Assembly (NCBI RefSeq): GCF_005886105.2
Contig: NZ_PNCO02000002.1
Location: 372,001-436,000 of the forward strand
Length of the DNA: 64,000 bases
Source of the DNA: Pseudoalteromonas galatheae
GTDB lineage: Bacteria > Pseudomonadota > Gammaproteobacteria > Enterobacterales > Alteromonadaceae
Reading direction: 5' to 3'
Position 1 is the first letter of the stretch. Each line of letters starts with the position of its first letter. Both the position numbers and the translations under genes were made by a program. Under the pieces are notes generated by a model, which saw nothing but the letters and a program-made list of their open reading frames with translations, had not been told where the DNA came from and ran no database searches. This document shows positions 1 through 8,615 of the stretch, one piece after another.

Positions 1-533
1 CACAAATAGGCTGTCCGGTGGGACAAGACTTACTCAGCTTTATCAGTGCATTACCTTCACCTTACATGCGTGAAGAAGCTATGAACATCGTCCACCAGCA
101 TGAGTTGTGTGATGCACAGCACTGTGATGTTATTCCTGGAGTTAAGGAGTGTATTGCACAACTTTCGAGAATGGGAATTCCACTAGCCGTTGTGACCCGA
201 AACTTTGCAAAAGCGGCGCGATTGAAGCTTAAAACAGCGGGGTTGCCAATCCCATTGATTTTAACGAGGGATGACGCGCCAGCCAAACCAGACCCTGCCG
301 CACTGCTGCAAGTTGCTCAGACCTGGCAAGTGCCACCTTATCAATGTGTTTATGTTGGCGATTACCTCTACGATATAGAGGCGGCACATAACGCCAATAT
401 GCCGTCATGCTTGTTTGCCCCCAATGACAAACCTCACTACGCAGAGCAAGCAGATGTCGTCATTAGTCACTTTGCTGAGTTAGTTGATGCGCTGTACACG
501 CTAGACATGAGAAGACACCGCTACTTAGCCTAG
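1..533 (+). CDS. HAD-superfamily hydrolase, 5' end outside the window
   Basis: Haloacid dehalogenase-type phosphohydrolase, likely a small-molecule phosphatase. The reading frame is open from base 3 with no stop, so the GTG at 18 is probably internal and the N-terminal DxD nucleophile motif lies off the window. Visible are motif II (AVVTRN, the Ser/Thr motif), the motif III lysine in DDAPAKPDP and the motif IV acidic pair in VYVGDYLYDIEAA. This order is typical of class IA HAD phosphatases related to Gph. The substrate cannot be told from sequence. Confidence 0.85.
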   Translation, partial: QIGCPVGQDLLSFISALPSPYMREEAMNIVHQHELCDAQHCDVIPGVKECIAQLSRMGIPLAVVTRNFAKAARLKLKTAGLPIPLILTRDDAPAKPDPAALLQVAQTWQVPPYQCVYVGDYLYDIEAAHNANMPSCLFAPNDKPHYAEQADVVISHFAELVDALYTLDMRRHRYLA

Positions 534-552
534 CGCAATAACATTGAAGCTA

Positions 553-933
553 TCAGTTATGTGTTATTTGGTAGTTTGCTTTTTTGCCTTCAGTTGACTC
601 AAATGATCCTTTGTCACCCACAGCGATATTGTCAACGTCGCTTTGTACCACGGTAAAATTGCTCTGTGCTTTCCCGTGCTTAAAACGGCCGCTGTGCATC
701 AATACAATTTTACCTTGTTGTCCAGAAAAACAACCTGTTACAGCCTCAAAGCCATTAAATTCAACATCTCCTGCTTCGGTGTAATGAAGTAGATAATAAA
801 CTTCGCTACTGCCTTCAATCTCGCCTTCATAACTGAGGCTCACCACGGCTTTTGAGAGTTTAGCTCCATCATCAAATTGTTTTTCTGTGGTTTCTTGCCA
901 ATTGATAATTTCGTACACACCTGTTAGTTGCAT
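553..933 (-). CDS. DUF3224 domain protein
   Basis: A 126-residue soluble protein without signal peptide. The SYEGEIEGSS stretch, the GFEAVTGCFSGQQG core and the following HSGRF segment match the beta-barrel-like DUF3224 family, whose members are about this length and have no known reaction. It sits alone, convergent with the HAD gene and divergent from the AraC-type regulator at 1078. The family call is from memory of the motif pattern; function is unknown. Confidence 0.7.
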   Translation of the reverse strand: MQLTGVYEIINWQETTEKQFDDGAKLSKAVVSLSYEGEIEGSSEVYYLLHYTEAGDVEFNGFEAVTGCFSGQQGKIVLMHSGRFKHGKAQSNFTVVQSDVDNIAVGDKGSFESTEGKKANYQITHN

Positions 934-1077
934 CGTTTATCCCTTAATTTTATAGTGGAAAAGTTTGACCTTGCTCTGCAGTTTTATGCAGCTTGTTTTA
1001 AATCTAGCACGCGATTTCAAATTGGTATTGTAAAAACGCGACAACAAGCGAAGAGCTTTATCCATAACAAGGCAGCG

Positions 1078-1872
1078 ATGAAATCTAACCATAGCCAAAT
1101 TAACGGCGTACTTCACCAACAACAAAGCGCGCCAAATTACCAGCTCAGACGGTATTTCCCATCTACAGAGTTAGTAGGTCTTATCGAGCAGTTTTGGTTT
1201 GTCGACTGGTGTTTGCCGGATAATAAAACCCATACACAAAGAAACCTACCAGATCCTAACTTTCATTTGCTGCTAGTCAGTAATGAAATAAAAATTATTG
1301 GTCCTGTAAGCAAAGTATACGATTACACAATGCGCGGAAAAGGACAGATCTTGGGGGTTAAATTTAGGGTCGGTGCCCTAGTGGAGCAATTTGATATCAC
1401 CCCTTTGACATGTATAGACAAAACCTTTTCTTTGGAGTCTCTCTGCGATGTACCGTCGAGCTCACTTATTGCTCCATTAACGATGGCGAATGATGATGCA
1501 GAGCGGGTAAAAGTACTATCACAGTTTTTAATGCCATTGACACCCCCCTTAAGCATAGGTGCAGCTATGGCTGAAGATATTCTCAACACCTTACAAGATC
1601 GCAGCGATATTTTTACGGTTGAGCAACTGGCCGAACAATGCGACATGCCAATACGAAAAATACAAAGGCTCTGCCAACATTACATCGGCTTTAGTCCCAA
1701 ATGGCTAATTCGGAAGTATCGCCTGCACCAAGCGCTTGCAATGCTTGAATCCGATACGAGCACAATGGCAGACATTGTGGCTCAGTTGGACTATACCGAT
1801 CAGTCCCATCTTATAAGAGATTTTAAAGAAATAATCGGCACCACTCCCAATCGTTATCTCAAGCTTCCCTAA
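1078..1872 (+). CDS. AraC-family transcriptional regulator
   Basis: DNA-binding regulator of 264 residues. The N-terminal half resembles the DUF6597 sensor domain of AraC proteins (FWFVDW followed by LPDPNFHLLL and LGVKFRVGA). The C-terminal third carries the double helix-turn-helix: FTVEQLAEQCDMPIRKIQRL, then ADIVAQLDYTDQSHLIRDF ending in TPNRYLK. The frame is open from 928, but I chose the ATG at 1078 because AAGG lies about five bases upstream and the extra 50 residues are unlike the family. The effector and targets are unknown; the divergent DUF3224 gene is the nearest candidate. Confidence 0.85.
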   Translation: MKSNHSQINGVLHQQQSAPNYQLRRYFPSTELVGLIEQFWFVDWCLPDNKTHTQRNLPDPNFHLLLVSNEIKIIGPVSKVYDYTMRGKGQILGVKFRVGALVEQFDITPLTCIDKTFSLESLCDVPSSSLIAPLTMANDDAERVKVLSQFLMPLTPPLSIGAAMAEDILNTLQDRSDIFTVEQLAEQCDMPIRKIQRLCQHYIGFSPKWLIRKYRLHQALAMLESDTSTMADIVAQLDYTDQSHLIRDFKEIIGTTPNRYLKLP

Positions 1873-1931
1873 CAGGTAGTGTGCCTATGTGTGTTGTAAT
1901 GCCCCTTTACAACACCACAACGCAATGACAC

Positions 1932-2489
1932 TTAAGCTTCAATCGCTTTACAGATTAATGCAATTGCACCGCTTGTCATCGAGGCATCTAACGCTTCTCT
2001 ATCTGGGTTGCACTCCATAGCAAGAGCAAAACCATGTAGATAATCAACCAGTAAGTTAATCGCATTTTGTTGTGCCTGTCCTTGTAAATCAAGCGATTGA
2101 GTGATCTCCTCAAATCGAGTTTGAAATACTTGAGCTGGACCTACAGAATCCATTGACAGTAGCACAGTTAACAATCCTGGATAGTCGTCGAGTAGCTGTA
2201 AATAACTTGCACTGAGCTGTTGTAGTTCTGTTTGCCACTTTTCAGCGCAGCTAGGTTCATAGATTTCATCGACTAAAGAGCAAGTCAAAGCCTCGAGCAG
2301 AGCCTGTTTGTTTTTAAAGTAGTGATAAATAGCCATTGCATCGACATTTAGGCAGCTCGCCAACGCTCGAATACTAGGCACTTTTCTACTTTCCTTCATC
2401 TGCAATTTGGCTGTTTGTATGATCCGCTCCTGACTTAGTGCTTCATCTTCCGCTAGCGGTCGGCCACGCTTTTTATCCTTGACACTCAT
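1932..2489 (-). CDS. TetR/AcrR-family repressor
   Basis: A 185-residue TetR-type regulator. Residues of about 20-65 form the HTH (PSIRALASCLNVDAMAIYHY followed by FKNKQALLEAL), and the rest is the helical ligand/dimer domain. It is divergent from the reductase gene at 2576, and a perfect 41-bp palindrome fills the space between them, so it most likely represses both itself and the reductase. The ligand cannot be inferred. Confidence 0.88.
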   Translation of the reverse strand: MSVKDKKRGRPLAEDEALSQERIIQTAKLQMKESRKVPSIRALASCLNVDAMAIYHYFKNKQALLEALTCSLVDEIYEPSCAEKWQTELQQLSASYLQLLDDYPGLLTVLLSMDSVGPAQVFQTRFEEITQSLDLQGQAQQNAINLLVDYLHGFALAMECNPDREALDASMTSGAIALICKAIEA

Positions 2490-2503
2490 TGTTTACTCTC
2501 GCT

Positions 2504-2544
2504 AAGATAAAATAAATTCTACAGTGTAGAATTTATTTTATCTT
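2504..2544. promoter_or_regulatory. 41-bp perfect palindromic operator
   Basis: Two 20-base arms (left arm AAGATAAAATAAATTCTACA, 2504-2523; right arm its exact reverse complement, 2525-2544) surround one central base. It lies between the divergent TetR gene (start 2489) and the reductase gene (start 2576), where an auto-regulating TetR dimer or dimer pair would bind. It overlaps the alternative upstream start at 2543, which argues for the later start of the reductase. Confidence 0.8.
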
Positions 2545-2575
2545 GAAATGGTATAGGGTTCAACCGGAGTATAAA

Positions 2576-3109
2576 ATGGCAAATATCGTCTATATTGGGG
2601 CAAGCCTCGACGGCTTTATCACGGATAAAAATAACCGCTTAGACTGGCTACACGAATTACCTAACCCTGAAGGTTTAGACTTGGGGTTCGCCGATTTTAT
2701 GGCCCGTGTAGATGCCATCATCATGGGGCGAAATACCTTTGAGACAATCCAAGGGTTTGATTGCGAATGGCCATACAACAAACCTGTTTTTGTATTGAGT
2801 AATACACTTAAAGAGGTACCAAAAGTCTTTGCGGATAAGGTATCGCTTGTGCAAGGTGAACTGACAGATATCGTCGAACAACTTGCTCAGCAGGGCTTTA
2901 AAACCCTTTACATTGATGGCGGAAAAACCATACAAAGCTTTCTACAACAAGATCTCATTGATGAGCTAATAATCACAACTATTCCAACTATTTTAGGTGG
3001 TGGAACACCTTTATTCGGAACACTAAATGAGCCGCTTAAATTTAAACATGTGAATGCTGTGAGATATTTAGATTGCGTGGTAAAAAATTACTACGTACGG
3101 CAAAGATAA
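2576..3109 (+). CDS. Dihydrofolate reductase-like (RibD C-terminal) protein
   Basis: A 177-residue cytosolic NADPH-dependent reductase of the RibD_C/DHFR fold. Seen: the start ANIVYIGASLDGFI, the GRNTFETI cofactor-binding segment, FVLSNT, and the C-terminal GGGTPLF segment. Proteins of this group (YyaP/YwjB type) are not the essential FolA and their substrates are mostly unknown. The ATG at 2576 is preferred over 2543: a GGAG sits seven to eight bases upstream and the earlier start falls inside the operator. It is presumably controlled by the divergent TetR protein. Confidence 0.8.
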   Translation: MANIVYIGASLDGFITDKNNRLDWLHELPNPEGLDLGFADFMARVDAIIMGRNTFETIQGFDCEWPYNKPVFVLSNTLKEVPKVFADKVSLVQGELTDIVEQLAQQGFKTLYIDGGKTIQSFLQQDLIDELIITTIPTILGGGTPLFGTLNEPLKFKHVNAVRYLDCVVKNYYVRQR

Positions 3110-3118
3110 CGCCAAGAA

Positions 3119-3137
3119 GGCGCTTAAAATAAGCGCC
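3119..3137. terminator. Hairpin between convergent genes
   Basis: GGCGCTTA, three-base loop, TAAGCGCC: a perfect eight-base-pair stem between the convergent reductase and MATE genes. It can end transcription from both sides, although the U-run is poor. Confidence 0.6.
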
Positions 3138-3143
3138 TCAGTA

Positions 3144-4517
3144 TTAAGCGCACTGCTTATCACCTGACGTAGCTTCCATATCTGCATGCTTTAACTGATA
3201 TAAATCACGCCAAAGCAGAGGGATGATAATAACAGTTAACGTGATGTTTGAAATAGGTACCGCAAGCCACACCCCATCAACACCAAACCAAAAAGGTAAT
3301 ACGTATAAAAACGGCAATTGCACCAACATGTTTCCAAGCGAAATAGCCAAGGCTTTACCGCCTTTGCCAACCGCAACAAAGTACATTGAGGTAAGAAATA
3401 TAAAGCCATCCAAGAATAACGTGGATAGATGTAGCTGCAAACCACGCTCGGCCGCGTTGAGCAAAGCTAAATCCTCACTAAAGAGCCCAAGTACATACGT
3501 CGGAAATAGATAAAACACCGTTACCATCACCACACCAAAACCCAAGCTCACTTTGAGCGCTAGCTTAAACATAGTGCGAATGCGCTGGTAAAGGCCAGCT
3601 CCAAAATAATAACTGATGGGCGGCTGGACACCACTGGCCACACCTTCTGCAATAAAATAGTAAATAACGCCAAGGTAACCAACCACAGCGAAAGCCGCCA
3701 CCTCAACTTCACTGGCAAATATCAGCAACTGCTTGTTATGTAACGCAATGATAAAGCCAAAATACAAGAACATTACCAACCCTGCAGCGCCTTGCTTAAA
3801 TATTTCGAAGATTAGAGAGAGGTTAAGTGCCCCTCTCGGCTTATTTTCTCCACAGGAGTTGAGTAAAAAGTAAAGCGCGCCAAGTGCAACTATCCCTTGT
3901 GAAATTAGCGTAGCAAGTGCAGCGCCGAGTAGTTGCCAACGTAATTCTACAATCATAAAATAATCGAGTACTATGTTGCAGAGCGCCCCTACAATCAGCA
4001 AAGCCGTTGCAATTTCCGGTTTACCATTGTTTCTTAGTAGCAATGGTAATGCACCTGCTGCGATTGTGACCCCGGCCCCCCAGTTCAATATCTGTAAGTA
4101 GTCTAAACTGGAGTGTAAAAGTTCACCTGAAGCACCTTGTATCTCTAGTAGTGTCGGTCCGAATAATACAAGGATAGTTATTACAAACACAGTCAACATG
4201 GCGATAAGCCAAAAGCTTGTGCTTATCAATTGCTGCGTGTTTGTATTGTCGTCAGCACCACGATAAATCGATAGCAAACTACCAGATCCCATCCCCACTA
4301 GAACACCAAAACCGATAATGATCCCTATAATGGGCCAAGCAAGGTTTACAGCGGCCAACCCCTGAGCACCAAGGTAGTGACCAATAAAAATACCATCGAC
4401 GATTTGGTACAATCCATTGACCATCATTGCGACAACGGCAGGGATGGTGTAGCGCCAAAAAGTGCGGGTAACGTTAGCGTCCTCAGTTTGTGTTTTGCTC
4501 GTTGAATCTAACAACAT
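3144..4517 (-). CDS. MATE-family multidrug efflux transporter
   Basis: Inner-membrane Na+/H+-driven antiporter of 457 residues with about twelve hydrophobic segments in two homologous halves. Seen: N-terminal FWRYTIPAVVAMMVNGLYQIVDGIFIGHYLG, a pattern typical of the NorM/DinF superfamily, followed by GFGVLVGMGSGSLLSI. Length fits the family. The substrate is unknown. It is divergent from the LysR-type gene at 4612 with a 19-bp palindrome between them, so it is probably regulated by that protein. Confidence 0.88.
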   Translation of the reverse strand: MLLDSTSKTQTEDANVTRTFWRYTIPAVVAMMVNGLYQIVDGIFIGHYLGAQGLAAVNLAWPIIGIIIGFGVLVGMGSGSLLSIYRGADDNTNTQQLISTSFWLIAMLTVFVITILVLFGPTLLEIQGASGELLHSSLDYLQILNWGAGVTIAAGALPLLLRNNGKPEIATALLIVGALCNIVLDYFMIVELRWQLLGAALATLISQGIVALGALYFLLNSCGENKPRGALNLSLIFEIFKQGAAGLVMFLYFGFIIALHNKQLLIFASEVEVAAFAVVGYLGVIYYFIAEGVASGVQPPISYYFGAGLYQRIRTMFKLALKVSLGFGVVMVTVFYLFPTYVLGLFSEDLALLNAAERGLQLHLSTLFLDGFIFLTSMYFVAVGKGGKALAISLGNMLVQLPFLYVLPFWFGVDGVWLAVPISNITLTVIIIPLLWRDLYQLKHADMEATSGDKQCA

Positions 4518-4581
4518 GATGAAATCCTTAAGCGTGAAAAGTGGTTATTATCCTTGCAATTGAGATTGGTCAAAGTTAGTA

Positions 4582-4600
4582 TCCATCCGAAATTCGGATG
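4582..4600. promoter_or_regulatory. 19-bp palindrome, probable LysR operator
   Basis: CCATCCGAA, one base, TTCGGATGG: nine-base perfect arms between the divergent MATE and LysR genes, twelve bases before the LysR start. The position and T-N11-A-type dyad suit autoregulation by the LysR protein together with control of the pump. Confidence 0.65.
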
Positions 4601-4611
4601 GGTTAATCGTT

Positions 4612-5484
4612 ATGCATTGGACACTCGATCAACTTGAAGCCTTTGTCACCGCAGTAAGGCTGGGGTCATTTTCAGCTGCGGCAAGGCATTTGGGAAAAGC
4701 GCAATCTCGTGTCAGCACCTCAATTGCCAATCTGGAAGCTGATCTAGGTTTTGCACTTTTTGACCGCTCAGCCAGACTACCGGTGTTAAATCAAGCTGGT
4801 CTCGATCTGTTTAAAGAAGCCGAAGCGGTGCTTATGCAATGTCAGCGACTGCAATCAAGAGCCAATTCACTTAATTATGGTGAAGAGGTGTCTCTCACCG
4901 TTGCTATGGATGAAGCTGTACCCATCATCGCATTTGAGTCTTTGTTTGAACGACTAGCTCAGCAATTTCCGCTATTAAAATTAGCTATTATCAACGGCTC
5001 CCAAGACGATATTGCGCAATGGGTGAGTGCAGAAAGGGCTGAGATAGGCATTTTATTTCACCAGAAACCATTACCAGAATCGCTGGATTTCACCTCAATT
5101 AGCAGTTTTAAACAAGTCTTGGTCTGCTCCCCTCATCATCCGCTTGCACAACACCCAGCCCCGAGTATTGAGGAGTTAAATCTGCATCGACAGCTTGTAA
5201 TACGTGATCGTATTGGAAATACTCAGTCACAAGCCATATCTACAAGTCACTGGCATATCGATAGTTACTATTACATCATGGGTTTAGTGATTAGAGGGGT
5301 TGGTTGGGCGTTGGTACCTGAGCATGTTGTCAACACGCCGTGGTATATGGGCGAACTCGTTGAGCTGTCAACTGAGCATATTCCTAACCCTCTAATTGTC
5401 GAAATGGGTATAGTACAACGTAGAGACCAAAGTAAAGGACCTATCGTCCAGTGGCTCTATAACGAAATAGCAAACTTATTCTGA
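4612..5484 (+). CDS. LysR-family transcriptional regulator
   Basis: A 290-residue regulator with an N-terminal winged HTH (residues about 3-60: LDQLEAFVTAVRLGSFSAAA then RHLGKAQSRVSTSIANLEADLG) and a periplasmic-binding-protein-like effector domain from about residue 90 to the end. The start is directly before the canonical first helix. Divergence from the MATE pump and the dyad at 4582-4600 suggest that the pump is its main target. The inducer is unknown. Confidence 0.88.
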   Translation: MHWTLDQLEAFVTAVRLGSFSAAARHLGKAQSRVSTSIANLEADLGFALFDRSARLPVLNQAGLDLFKEAEAVLMQCQRLQSRANSLNYGEEVSLTVAMDEAVPIIAFESLFERLAQQFPLLKLAIINGSQDDIAQWVSAERAEIGILFHQKPLPESLDFTSISSFKQVLVCSPHHPLAQHPAPSIEELNLHRQLVIRDRIGNTQSQAISTSHWHIDSYYYIMGLVIRGVGWALVPEHVVNTPWYMGELVELSTEHIPNPLIVEMGIVQRRDQSKGPIVQWLYNEIANLF

Positions 5485-5692
5485 TCTTCATGCTTGCGTT
5501 AGACTTAGACTATATTTGCTGTCGTTAAGCTGGCGTTTTTAGTAAACAGATGGTTAAATTAGCGTGTTTTGGATAAATCGCTTTTAGTGCGGTAGCATAG
5601 GTTCACGTATACGTAGTAGAGTGGCATATAGCCAGCACATCATATTTAGGAGAGCGTGGTCTTAGCATTTAAGACCGCAGTTAGGATACATT

Positions 5693-6202
5693 ATGTTTGA
5701 TAAAAATACGCTTATTGAAGCCTATGAAAATGTTTTAATTACACTTATTAAAAAGCGCATCAACGAACTACAGTTTTATGTAAATCAAAGCGCCTACTCG
5801 CATATGTTATTATCTGTTGAGTTTTGGCATTACGATGTAAATTGGAATATCTACAGCCTGCCGGAAAGTCATTTTGAACAGCATAAAAACGTTGCCTCAG
5901 ATGAATTTATTATTTTATCTGACTTTGAAGAGGACTGCCCAGAAGTCGCTAAGTTAAGAGATATTTTTGAGAGTTGGGAGGAACTAGAGCTCGCTGAAGA
6001 TGAAGATGAGAACATGGATCTGTTATTCAAGCTTTCTCATGGAGCACTCGCCGAAGCGCTATGCGGAAACGAAGTTAAACCACTATTGTCAGACCTCTTC
6101 GCTGAAAATAAGGCGCTAAAAAATAGACCATTTAACGAGCTTATCAAAGTAGAAGATCCAGACGGACGTTTTGATCTCAACTTTGTGGAGGCTGTTGCTT
6201 AG
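5693..6202 (+). CDS. Uncharacterised acidic protein
   Basis: A 169-residue soluble protein with no family I recognise. It has no signal peptide or membrane segment, and a very acidic central stretch (ELELAEDEDENMD, about residues 98-110). TAGGA lies eight bases before the ATG. The upstream 200 bases hold a small hairpin (GGTCTTA/TAAGACC, 5658-5676) in the leader. It stands alone between two unrelated genes. Base use resembles the neighbours, so transfer is not indicated. Confidence 0.7.
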   Translation: MFDKNTLIEAYENVLITLIKKRINELQFYVNQSAYSHMLLSVEFWHYDVNWNIYSLPESHFEQHKNVASDEFIILSDFEEDCPEVAKLRDIFESWEELELAEDEDENMDLLFKLSHGALAEALCGNEVKPLLSDLFAENKALKNRPFNELIKVEDPDGRFDLNFVEAVA

Positions 6203-6266
6203 CAAACCATTAAATAAACCTATACAAGATACTTATTGGCTTGCTTTAAAGTAGGTAAATTTCACT

Positions 6267-6298
6267 GTGTAAACCCCTGTTGTAAAGGGGCTTTACAC
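6267..6298. terminator. Hairpin terminator between convergent genes
   Basis: GTGTAAACCCCT pairs with AGGGGCTTTACAC across a short loop, with one bulged C. The stem is flanked by A/T-rich bases and sits between the convergent genes ending at 6202 and 6300, so it can serve both. Confidence 0.65.
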
Positions 6299-6299
6299 G

Positions 6300-6992
6300 C
6301 TAGTTCATTTCACGTGCCTTTGTGATGGCGATTTGAATCGCAGCTTTGGCCTGTGGGCTGTTTTTCCAACAAGTTGTTCGCAACATAGAAGCGACCCGCT
6401 CAGCAATTTCTTCAACTTCATAGGTCGCAAGTTCGCTTAAACTACAAATACCGATTTCTTCAAAACGCTTTATCACCGTAGGGCCGATTCCCTTGAGGGC
6501 AAGTAAGGTGTTTTTTTCACTGTCAGAGAAAACCATAGAACAGCTATTCTTTTCTTTATCCAAACATTCAACATTGCGCGATAATATTGAAATTCTATCA
6601 CTATCTTGACTTGAGAAGTCTGGGTCAACATAAATGTACATTCTTGTGATCAAGTTATCAGAGAATTCGAACACACTACAAAAACGGCCAGACGAAATTT
6701 GATTATCAGGCCAGTGTGTGCCATCACGCATTACTCCACCTTCTTGTCCTTCAACAACTACTGTTTTTCCCGACACGATGAAATTAAAATGTGCAATATC
6801 GTGCCAAATACTGTTTAGTGAGCTGCCTATTTTATCACCAAATTCAAGTAATGCTTGTTTACCTACGGCGTCACCAAACTTTGGAAAAAAGAACGTTACT
6901 TCATCATGAAATAGGTCTAAATAGCTAGAGTCTCCAGCATCAACCTTTTTAAAGTACTCGGTTACTGACTCAATTAAGGTATTTTTATCCAT
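6300..6992 (-). CDS. NTF2-like domain fused to helix-hairpin-helix domain
   Basis: A 230-residue two-domain protein. Residues 1 to about 135 look like an NTF2/SnoaL-type fold: YFKKVDAGDSSYLDLFHDEVTFFFPKFG, then VVVEGQEGG and GRFCSVFEFSDNLITRMYIYVDPDF. From about residue 162 there is a helix-hairpin-helix segment (LLALKGIGPTVIKRFEEIGI then SLSELATYEVEEIAERV) like the Cdd1/'pathogenicity locus' and DUF4332 proteins. Each domain is recognisable, but the fusion is not one I know. No catalytic residues are certain. The function may be ligand binding coupled to a nucleic-acid or protein interface. Confidence 0.6.
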   Translation of the reverse strand: MDKNTLIESVTEYFKKVDAGDSSYLDLFHDEVTFFFPKFGDAVGKQALLEFGDKIGSSLNSIWHDIAHFNFIVSGKTVVVEGQEGGVMRDGTHWPDNQISSGRFCSVFEFSDNLITRMYIYVDPDFSSQDSDRISILSRNVECLDKEKNSCSMVFSDSEKNTLLALKGIGPTVIKRFEEIGICSLSELATYEVEEIAERVASMLRTTCWKNSPQAKAAIQIAITKAREMN

Positions 6993-7159
6993 AGTGTTTT
7001 CTTCCTAATCCTTGCAATTAATTTGTGATCTCACTCTCTTTATTAGGGCAAACGAAATAAAAACAATATAAGCAATCTCAATTACAAGGTTTGTATACCA
7101 CAATAAGGAGTGGTAACTTATTGATGAATATAAGCTAAAATCGATTTGAAGGGAGTTCA

Positions 7160-7651
7160 ATGTTCAAGCTAAGACCATTCCGAGCCAATGATGTCGCCAA
7201 TATAGTCGCGATTTTGAACGATCCTGATGTTGTTCGGTATTTATCAACAAAAATTCCGCAACCTTACACCGAGCAAGATGCAATATGGTGGATAAATGAG
7301 GGAAGTAAACACGGCCATATTCGAGCGATATGCGATGGTCAGCAGCTTATCGGCTGTATAGGTGTTAATCCTGGCGAGTTTGAATATCAGCGCTCTGGTG
7401 AAATAGGCTATTGGCTCGCAAAAAGTCATTGGCGTAAAGGAATTACTCATAAAGCCATTTTACACATTACGTCAGAGGTATTTAACGAGACCAGTATTGA
7501 ACGGATCTTTGCCGCCGTATTTGACGACAATCATGCATCAATGAAGCTACTAGAGAAGTCAGGTTTTGAGCAAGAAGCGGTGTTAAAACGCGCTATATTT
7601 AAAAATGAGCGTTTCTACAACAATCACATTTTTGCCTTATTAAAGCCTTAA
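7160..7651 (+). CDS. GNAT-family N-acetyltransferase (RimJ/RimL type)
   Basis: A 163-residue acetyl-CoA-dependent acetyltransferase. It begins with the typical LRPFRANDVANIVAILNDPDVVRYL of the RimJ/RimL branch. The acetyl-CoA site is seen as GEIGYWLAKSHWRKGITHKA (the R/QxxGx A motif in altered form), and the closing motif is NHASMKLLEKSGFEQE. GGGAG lies just upstream of the ATG. The substrate, either a protein N-terminus or a small amine, cannot be told. Single gene. Confidence 0.85.
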   Translation: MFKLRPFRANDVANIVAILNDPDVVRYLSTKIPQPYTEQDAIWWINEGSKHGHIRAICDGQQLIGCIGVNPGEFEYQRSGEIGYWLAKSHWRKGITHKAILHITSEVFNETSIERIFAAVFDDNHASMKLLEKSGFEQEAVLKRAIFKNERFYNNHIFALLKP

Positions 7652-7715
7652 AGGGGCGGTTGCTTAGTTCAACCGTAAGTAGGCTACTCAAGCAACCCAG
7701 TAGCTCCGTATTAAC

Positions 7716-8471
7716 CTAGACCAGAGTAAGCGCTATCTCTAGCGACTCAATCTGCTTTTTTAAGCTTGGATTGATTTCTTCATCGGTAATAATTGTGTTA
7801 ATTTCGTTAGCGGTAACAATCTGATAAGTAGCGACTTTATCTAGTTTATGGCTCGGTCCCATAATCACAGTGTGATCGCTTTGACGAATAGTCGCAGAGA
7901 GGATCTCCGCTTCTTCGATATAGCTTGCACTAAAACCGTGGTGAATATGGAACGAGCAAATCCCCATAAAAACAATATCAAAACGGATCCGTTTCACCAT
8001 TTCGATCGCCGTCATGCCTACCACCCGCATTGCAGGTTTAAACATAGGACCGCCTAACACAATCACATCCACTAATGAATGGTAGGCCAGCTCTTTGGCG
8101 ATTAGTGGACAACCCGTAACCACCGTCAGCGGCATATTTTTAGGTAAGTGCTGAGCCAAATAACGGCATGTCTCGCCAGAATCAATCACTATCGTTTGTC
8201 CAGGCACGAGCATCGCTAAAGCAGGTTCAATATAACGAATTTTACTGGTATCGGGCTTATCTAAACGCTCGATATAGTCAGGAGTATTATCCTGCAGCGC
8301 TAAAGCACCACCATGAACACGCCGTAGTAGCTTAAGTTCAGCTAACTTGTTTAAATCCCGACGGATTGTGTCTTCGCTCACATCAAGCGTTTGCGCCAAG
8401 GACACAGAGGTGATCCGCCCTTGTAAATTAAGCTGATCAAGAATGAATTGATGACGTTCTGCTAATAGCAT
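7716..8471 (-). CDS. DeoR/GlpR-family transcriptional regulator
   Basis: A 251-residue sugar-phosphate-type regulator. The N-terminal HTH (RHQFILDQLNLQGRITSVSL then LDVSEDTIRRDLNKLAE) ends with the family signature RRVHGGAL. The C-terminal DeoR domain has VIDSGETCRYLA and the VTGCPLIAKEL and MGICSFH segments. The frame stays open to 8591, but the ATG at 8471 has AGGA seven bases upstream and gives the normal family length. It is divergent from the HAD phosphatase at 8616, its probable target, with a sugar phosphate the likely effector. Confidence 0.87.
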   Translation of the reverse strand: MLLAERHQFILDQLNLQGRITSVSLAQTLDVSEDTIRRDLNKLAELKLLRRVHGGALALQDNTPDYIERLDKPDTSKIRYIEPALAMLVPGQTIVIDSGETCRYLAQHLPKNMPLTVVTGCPLIAKELAYHSLVDVIVLGGPMFKPAMRVVGMTAIEMVKRIRFDIVFMGICSFHIHHGFSASYIEEAEILSATIRQSDHTVIMGPSHKLDKVATYQIVTANEINTIITDEEINPSLKKQIESLEIALTLV

Positions 8472-8615
8472 TGCATGTTCCTGCATGTTTTTGCGTAATT
8501 TTACTTGAAAAAGATCGAGATACAAGCGTATTATTTGCACGAATATGCATTGTAAAGCTGGTTTAATATAGGTTAATGCCTGTTTGTGCATGAAACATTA
8601 TCATAAGGAGTAAAA

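Noticed and set aside
1019..1028. AAATTGGTAT as the end of a third MITE copy
   Set aside because: The flanking bases do not match the element interior and no partner end is found at about 160 bp.
928..1077. Extended N-terminus of the AraC regulator from 928
   Set aside because: No ribosome site at 928, and the added residues do not resemble the family; the ATG at 1078 has AAGG.
5693..6992. Similar starts (DKNTLIE) of the 5693 protein and the NTF2-HhH protein as evidence of paralogy
   Set aside because: Similarity stops after about eight residues, so chance is more likely.
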